This document shows positions 59,541-64,000 of a DNA stretch of 64,000 nucleotides, in pieces. The position numbers and the translations under genes are program-made. This stretch comes from Vibrio maritimus. GTDB taxonomy: Bacteria > Pseudomonadota > Gammaproteobacteria > Enterobacterales > Vibrionaceae. Position 1 is the first letter of the stretch; the number at the start of each line of letters is the position of its first letter. Location of the stretch: assembly GCF_021441885.1 (NCBI RefSeq), contig NZ_CP090439.1, positions 682,001-746,000 of the forward strand, written 5' to 3'. The notes beneath the pieces were generated by a model, which saw nothing but the letters and a program-made list of their open reading frames with translations, made no database searches and was not told where the DNA came from.

Positions 59541-59571
59541 CAAAAGCTTCGCCGTTTTTAGGCAAAGCGAA
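59541..59571 (-). terminator. Hairpin between ATPase and porin genes
   Basis: On the minus strand GCTTTGCC pairs with GGCGAAGC (one G-U) around 7 nt and is followed by TTTTG. A second palindrome with six G-C pairs, CCCCCC to GGGGGG (59578-59607), lies just upstream of it. They probably terminate or process the upstream transcript. The porin gene likely has a promoter of its own. Confidence 0.6.
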
Positions 59572-59654
59572 CCCTATCCCCCCTAGCTCTGCAAAGCTCA
59601 TGGGGGGATTTTTAAATTATTCTTATAGTGTTTTGCTCGTTGTTTTCGCTAAAG

Positions 59655-60803
59655 CTAGCTGATCGCTTTTAGCTCATTGACTGGCACTTCAGGTGGAAAT
59701 GACACCAACTGCTCCATAGTCATTTGTCTTGGCAACGCATGACCTTGATTGTCGAATAAATGGCACTTTTCAGCAGGAATACGAATATTCAGTCTTTGTC
59801 CAACCTCAACGTGCACGGTTCCAGGAACGCGCACTAATACCTCTTGACCGCCCTTGACGAGCGTGGTGTAAAGCAAAGACTCAGTGCCCAAACGCTCCAA
59901 TCCTTCGACTATCACTCCGACACCATGCGCATCCAAATGAATGTCCTCTGGACGGATACCAAGCGTCATCAAGGCGCCTTGTGTTGCTCCTTTAGCATCC
60001 ACATCGGCTTGGAAGGTATGATCCCCTACCTCAACCTTGGCGTGCTCATCATTCGCCTCAAGCAACGTGGCCGGAAGCAAGTTCATTTTAGGCGAACCAA
60101 TAAAGCCGGCGACAAACAGAGTTTTAGGGAAGTAATACAGCTCTAACGGCGAGCCAACTTGCTCAATCACGCCAGCACGAAGGACGACAATTTTGTCGGC
60201 AAGTGTCATCGCTTCTACTTGATCGTGCGTTACGTAAATCACGGTCGACTTGAGTTTTTTGTGGTAATCCGCAAGCTGCAGACGCATGCGAACACGCAGC
60301 GACGCATCTAGGTTGGATAGCGGTTCATCTAGTAGAAACAGTTTTGGATTACGTACGATAGCGCGGCCGATCGCAACGCGCTGACGCTGACCACCAGATA
60401 GCTGGCTTGGGCGCTGTTCAAGAAGCTTAGTCAGCTCGAGCATTTCAGCGACTTGTCGAACCGCATCATCAATTTGCTGTTTGGATTTCTTAGCAAGCTT
60501 CAAACCGAATGCGATGTTCTCGTACACCGTCATGTGTGGATATAGAGCGTAAGACTGGAACACCATGCCAATACCGCGATCGGTTGGTGATAGGTTATTG
60601 ACAACTTCGTTGTCTAGACACATTTCGCCTGAGGAAATCTCTTCAAGACCTGCGACCATTCTTAGCATGGTTGATTTGCCGCAACCTGACGGCCCAACGA
60701 AAACGGTGAACTCACCATCTTCGATCGTAAGGTTGGCATCCTTGATGATGTGTGCTCCGTCAGGATAGATTTTATTGAGATTTTTCAGTTCTAAACGCGC
60801 CAT
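59655..60803 (-). CDS. ABC transporter ATP-binding protein, MalK/MsmK type
   Basis: ATPase, 382 aa, of a CUT1 sugar importer. Walker A GPSGCGKSTMLR, Q-loop, LSGGQRQRVAIGRA, LFLLDEPLSNLD and VTHDQ are intact. The regulatory tail has FIGSPKMNLLPA and LGIRPEDI as in MalK. It serves the permease whose end is at 63860-64000. It is distinct from the UgpC-type ATPase at 25786-26883. A hairpin separates it from the mutase gene. Confidence 0.95.
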   Translation of the reverse strand: MARLELKNLNKIYPDGAHIIKDANLTIEDGEFTVFVGPSGCGKSTMLRMVAGLEEISSGEMCLDNEVVNNLSPTDRGIGMVFQSYALYPHMTVYENIAFGLKLAKKSKQQIDDAVRQVAEMLELTKLLEQRPSQLSGGQRQRVAIGRAIVRNPKLFLLDEPLSNLDASLRVRMRLQLADYHKKLKSTVIYVTHDQVEAMTLADKIVVLRAGVIEQVGSPLELYYFPKTLFVAGFIGSPKMNLLPATLLEANDEHAKVEVGDHTFQADVDAKGATQGALMTLGIRPEDIHLDAHGVGVIVEGLERLGTESLLYTTLVKGGQEVLVRVPGTVHVEVGQRLNIRIPAEKCHLFDNQGHALPRQMTMEQLVSFPPEVPVNELKAIS

Positions 60804-60830
60804 GAGTAATTCCTAGTAATGTCTTTGATA

Positions 60831-60851
60831 GGTGGGGCGTGATGCCCCACC
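60831..60851. other. GC-rich hairpin between beta-phosphoglucomutase and ATPase genes
   Basis: GGTGGGGC and GCCCCACC form an 8-bp perfect stem around 5 nt, without a T run. It lies in the 66-bp gap and probably protects or marks an mRNA end. Confidence 0.65.
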
Positions 60852-60869
60852 TCGATAATGCAGCTAAGG

Positions 60870-61505
60870 TTAGCTAACGATATTGGCTAGCTTCAGCCCG
60901 TTGGTATCATCGAATCGCCAAGTCGCGTGACCAACACGCTCACCCGGCCCAATACCAACCACTTTCATTCCGGCTTCTTTCGCAGCATCCACTCCAGCTT
61001 CTGCATCTTCAACCACAATGCACTCATCAGCATTGACGCCAACCTGACCCGCAGCGTGAATAAACACATCAGGAGCAGGTTTTGAGCGAGACACTGACCA
61101 ACCATCACCGATTGCATCGAACAGTGGTGTCAGACCTAGCCTATGCAGAATTGGGCGCGCGTTTTTGCTCGCCGATGCCAACGCAACTTTGATACCGCGA
61201 GCATTAAGCTCTAGTAGGAACTGCTCAACACCTGGCAGCACGTCTTTTGCCGAGATAGTGTTGAGTAAATCCACGTAGTAGTCGTTCTTACGCTGCATAA
61301 GCTCTGCTATTTTCTCTTCACTAAGCTCACGTCCATCAAGAATAATCTCAAGAGATGCACGACGTGACACGCCACGCAGTTGCTCATTAATTTCACGGTC
61401 GAAGTAGAAGCCTTCTTCATTCGCCATGCGCTGCCACGCTTGGTAGTGAAGCTCTGCGGTGTCCGTAATCACACCATCTAGGTCAAAAATAAACGCCTTA
61501 CACAT
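60870..61505 (-). CDS. pgmB: Beta-phosphoglucomutase
   Basis: HAD-superfamily phosphomutase, 211 aa, converting beta-glucose 1-phosphate to glucose 6-phosphate. Motif I is FIFDLDGVITDTAE with the nucleophile Asp and the second Asp two residues on; the LRGVSRRASLE cap motif, motif II ASASKNA, and VVEDAEAGVDAAKEAGM follow. The start at 61505 overlaps the GH65 stop by 8 bp; the longer frame to 61544 lies inside GH65. This mutase is the usual partner of inverting GH65 phosphorylases. Confidence 0.95.
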   Translation of the reverse strand: MCKAFIFDLDGVITDTAELHYQAWQRMANEEGFYFDREINEQLRGVSRRASLEIILDGRELSEEKIAELMQRKNDYYVDLLNTISAKDVLPGVEQFLLELNARGIKVALASASKNARPILHRLGLTPLFDAIGDGWSVSRSKPAPDVFIHAAGQVGVNADECIVVEDAEAGVDAAKEAGMKVVGIGPGERVGHATWRFDDTNGLKLANIVS

Positions 61506-63840
61506 TGAAAACAGCCTCTGTTGATTCGATAACACGTGGCTCATTTGCCACCTCGATAGCTAGTGCTTGACCATTGAACTCAGGGCGAGAAACACGCACT
61601 TGCTCTTGGTCTACGGTGATTTCCAAACGCTCACCTTTCCAGTAGATAGGGAAGTTCAGGCAATCCCATTGCTCTGGCAGATTAGGGTTGATGCGAAGCT
61701 TGCCACCTAGCATGCGAACACCACCAAAGCCGTACACGACGCACTGCCACATACCACCGATGGAGGCTGCGTGGATACCGTGGTCAGAACTCTTCATGTT
61801 TTGACCGATATCGATAGATGCCGCTTGTTGGAATAGGTCGTAAGACAGCTCTGGGTTACCTACATCTGACGCAAGTACTGAGTGTGTAGACAGGCTCAGA
61901 GATGAGTCGTGCAGTGTCTTAGGCTCGTAGTAGTTCCAGTTTGCTAGCTTAGTTTCCAGGTCGAACTTGTCTTCTTGCTGCAGGAACAACACCATGATGT
62001 CTGCCTGCTTAGAAACCTGCATCTCGTTAACTTGTTCTAGGTTGTAGTCTTGGAACAGGCCACCAACAAATGGCTGCTCTTTGTACTTAGTCAGATCGAT
62101 GATCTCTTTTTGCAGGTAAGTATCATCTTGTGGAATCACCTTATCTTCTGCGCGAGGTTGTGGCAGGTAGATGTTGTCTACGCGGTCAAGCCACATTTGA
62201 CGAGCTTCAACCAGGTTTAGCTTGTCAGATAGCTTAGCAAGCAGCTCTGGGTTGGAGGCCTCTAGGTCTTCGTAGTAACGAATCGCGAGTTTGATGTTTT
62301 CTACGGCCATGTAGTTAGTGAAGGCGTTGTTATCGATGTGCTCTTTGTACTCATCAGGACCGATAACGTTGCAGATACCCCACATGTTGCGATCTTCTAG
62401 CCAATCTAAGCGGCTAGTCCAGAAAGTTGCCGTATCGAACATGATCTCGTAGCCCATGTCGTCCATGAACTTCTGGTCACCGGTGATTTGGTAGTACTGC
62501 CATAGCGCGTATGTGATATCACACGTGATGTGCTGCTCGATAAAGCCAGACCAGATCTTAGTCGACTTACCTGTAATGATGTCTACTGCGCCCCATACTG
62601 GCGTCACTTCTTCGCCTGTAAGTGCTGATTCCCAAGGGAACTGTGCGCCAATGTAGCCATTGTCTTTTGCTTTCTTGCGCGCACCGCCCAGTGTCTTGAA
62701 ACGGTACTCAAGCAGGCTGCGAGCCACCTCAGGCATCGTGTAGATGAAGAACGGCAGCATGAAGACTTCGGTATCCCAGAAAGAGTGCCCCTTATAGCCT
62801 TCGCCCGATAGACCCTTCGCACCAATACCAAAGCGAGAATCGTGCATTGGCGTAAAGATATTAAGCTGATACTGCGCAAAGCGAATCGCCAGCTGGTCAA
62901 AATCGCTACCATCAATTTGAATGCTCATGCCTGCCCAGCGCTTATCCCACTCAGCAGCACTCTCTTCAAGTAGCTCATCAAAGCTGCGATCTGCATTAGT
63001 CTTAAGGTTTGTCAGAGCGTGGTCACGCAGTGCTTGAAGCTCGTAGCCTTCAACATCAAACTGCTTGTCGCGAGATGTGTGTACGACACCCACTTTTTCA
63101 GTACGGAAGGTGTCACCTGCCTTAAGCTCTTGGTTGATGTTCAGCCATACTTTGCGGCGGTCCATCTGTAGGCCTGGATCGATTTCCGCCTCTTGGCCGT
63201 TTACAAAGTAACGGTGAGACGTTAGGAAAACAAAATCGACCTTACTTTCTGTTGTGTGTTGTAGAAGCTCAATAAAGCGCTTGTCGTAGATACGCTTCTC
63301 ACCTTCGTGGAAGTGTTGAGCGCCAGAGTTAGACAGCTGAGCATCGACACCTGAGCGGATCTCAATCTTTGCATCGCTGTTTAGCGCTTTCACTTCAACA
63401 TCAAACGCCATCAAGTGCAGGTTTGCTTGCGAGAAGAAACGACGGAAGCGCATTTCGAAGCTGTTGCCTTCGTTGTTCGTCCAAGTAAATTCACGCGTCA
63501 ACTCACCATTTTTAACATTAAGGCGGCGAGAGTAGTTACTCACTTCACCCGACTCAAGGTGGAAGCGGCGACCATCGATAAAGATCTCGATAGCACTCAT
63601 GTCGGCTGCATTCGGTAGCTCTGTCACTTCATCAGCATCGAACTTGTTGTATGTACCCGCGACAAACAAGTTGCGAACCTGACCAACGTATTTCTCTTCT
63701 GTTGCACTGCGAGCACCCATGTAGCCGTTACCTTGGCTCATTACGACTTCACATTTACCTTGGAAAGCTGAGTCGAACGCCGTCTCTTCAACGATCCAGT
63801 TTTTTAGTTCGCCTTGACCAGCGTTGTAGTTCATAAACAT
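61498..63840 (-). CDS. GH65 disaccharide phosphorylase
   Basis: Inverting alpha-glucoside phosphorylase, 780 aa, cytoplasmic. N-terminal beta-sandwich, then an (alpha/alpha)6 barrel. WDTEVFMLPFF (about residue 360), the catalytic Glu in VIGPDEYKEHIDNN (about residue 492) and the HAASIGGMWQCVVYGFGGVRM phosphate-site segment are visible. The substrate may be maltose, trehalose, kojibiose or nigerose; the sequence alone does not decide. The product beta-glucose 1-phosphate feeds pgmB, which follows with an 8-bp overlap. The start at 63840 has GGGGA upstream; the longer frame to 63924 overlaps the permease gene. Confidence 0.93.
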   Translation of the reverse strand: MFMNYNAGQGELKNWIVEETAFDSAFQGKCEVVMSQGNGYMGARSATEEKYVGQVRNLFVAGTYNKFDADEVTELPNAADMSAIEIFIDGRRFHLESGEVSNYSRRLNVKNGELTREFTWTNNEGNSFEMRFRRFFSQANLHLMAFDVEVKALNSDAKIEIRSGVDAQLSNSGAQHFHEGEKRIYDKRFIELLQHTTESKVDFVFLTSHRYFVNGQEAEIDPGLQMDRRKVWLNINQELKAGDTFRTEKVGVVHTSRDKQFDVEGYELQALRDHALTNLKTNADRSFDELLEESAAEWDKRWAGMSIQIDGSDFDQLAIRFAQYQLNIFTPMHDSRFGIGAKGLSGEGYKGHSFWDTEVFMLPFFIYTMPEVARSLLEYRFKTLGGARKKAKDNGYIGAQFPWESALTGEEVTPVWGAVDIITGKSTKIWSGFIEQHITCDITYALWQYYQITGDQKFMDDMGYEIMFDTATFWTSRLDWLEDRNMWGICNVIGPDEYKEHIDNNAFTNYMAVENIKLAIRYYEDLEASNPELLAKLSDKLNLVEARQMWLDRVDNIYLPQPRAEDKVIPQDDTYLQKEIIDLTKYKEQPFVGGLFQDYNLEQVNEMQVSKQADIMVLFLQQEDKFDLETKLANWNYYEPKTLHDSSLSLSTHSVLASDVGNPELSYDLFQQAASIDIGQNMKSSDHGIHAASIGGMWQCVVYGFGGVRMLGGKLRINPNLPEQWDCLNFPIYWKGERLEITVDQEQVRVSRPEFNGQALAIEVANEPRVIESTEAVFNV

Positions 63841-63859
63841 CTTAAAATATCCCCGAAAA

Positions 63860-64000
63860 TTAACCTTTAACAGCGGAAGAAATATCGTTTCCGACGAAGT
63901 AGCGTTGGAAAACCATAAACACAATAAGTACTGGGATTGTCGACAGGAAAGCGCCTGCCAAGATCAGGTTCCAGTCACCTGCTACGCCATAGGCGTTACG
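63860..64000 (-). CDS. MalG-type ABC permease, C-terminal end (cut by window edge)
   Basis: The last 46 codons of a sugar ABC permease run in from the right edge on the minus strand. The translation includes AGDWNLILAGAFLSTIPVLIV, a final transmembrane helix, and ends FQRYFVGNDISSAVKG-stop, the typical MalG/LacG tail (RYFVxGxxxGAVKG). It lies 19 bp before the GH65 start, so importer and phosphorylase are co-transcribed. The rest lies outside the window. Confidence 0.85.
   Translation of the reverse strand, partial: RNAYGVAGDWNLILAGAFLSTIPVLIVFMVFQRYFVGNDISSAVKG

Noticed and set aside
59578..59607. Intrinsic terminator on the plus strand (CCCCCC/GGGGGG with following T run)
   Set aside because: No plus-strand gene ends nearby; it is more likely part of a minus-strand processing structure.
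1..64000. CRISPR arrays, tRNA or rRNA genes, prophage or integron repeats
   Set aside because: No regularly spaced repeats, cloverleaf-like genes, phage genes or attC-like sites were recognised on reading both strands.

Overview
The window looks like a chromosomal segment of a marine gammaproteobacterium, most probably a Vibrio and perhaps its second chromosome. The basis is protein resemblance (AhpC/AhpF, MsrPQ, DUF368 and YjaB-type proteins read as Vibrio-like), moderate GC content and an unusually rich set of polysaccharide and osmolyte genes. This is a recognition-level judgement with no database search behind it. No rRNA, tRNA, CRISPR array, intact insertion sequence or prophage was seen.

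Layout. (1) 1-4676: tripartite tricarboxylate transporter (TctC partial, TctB, TctA) followed by a 3-oxo-tetronate kinase and decarboxylase, a four-carbon sugar-acid catabolic operon. (2) 4840-6729: a lipoprotein with two PL7 alginate-lyase domains behind a 15-bp palindromic operator. (3) 6807-10002: an SDR enzyme, then ahpF and ahpC with an upstream OxyR-type site. (4) 10197-16571: two divergent paralogous secreted lyases of PL8 type. (5) 16640-18421: an orphan ProX-like betaine-binding protein and a second ahpC, identical to the first except for one residue and with its own OxyR-type site. (6) 18674-19650: acetyltransferase and DUF1330 protein. (7) 19705-21842: a four-gene operon of unknown small exported proteins, divergent from a TetR-family gene, with GTAC-type operators placed on both promoters. 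(8) 22087-23705: msrPQ, repair of oxidised periplasmic methionine. (9) 23806-31394: a UgpBAEC-type importer with ROK regulator, inositol-monophosphatase-family enzyme and lipoprotein glycerophosphodiesterase. (10) 31395-33443: repeats and small membrane or exported proteins. (11) 33483-36690: AraC-type regulator divergent from an operon ending in an arginase-family enzyme. (12) 37218-45970: a C-P lyase operon, phnFGHIJKLMNP plus a hexapeptide acetyltransferase, with two PhnF/HutC-type palindromes upstream. (13) 46343-47266: DUF368 polyprenyl-phosphate transporter. (14) 47326-53455: a tandemly duplicated pair of (mini phosphate-binding-like protein + porin) divergent from a hybrid histidine kinase. 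(15) 53554-54672: DUF445 protein and a 60-aa exported protein. (16) 54911-64000: a glucoside/sucrose operon on the minus strand (permease end, GH65 phosphorylase, beta-phosphoglucomutase, MalK-type ATPase, porin, GH32, amylosucrase).

The segments are mostly self-contained catabolic or stress modules: import or depolymerise a compound, process it in the cytoplasm, and control expression by a local regulator with visible operators. Short hairpins between genes of one operon (tctC/tctB, ahpC/ahpF, pgmB/malK-like, porin/GH32) suggest that transcript level is set gene by gene. The best candidates for undescribed biology are the TetR-controlled four-gene exported-protein operon (19705-21842), the duplicated mini-PBP/porin modules facing a hybrid kinase (47326-53455), the possible glycerophosphoinositol module (23806-31394) and the ureohydrolase operon (33483-36690).
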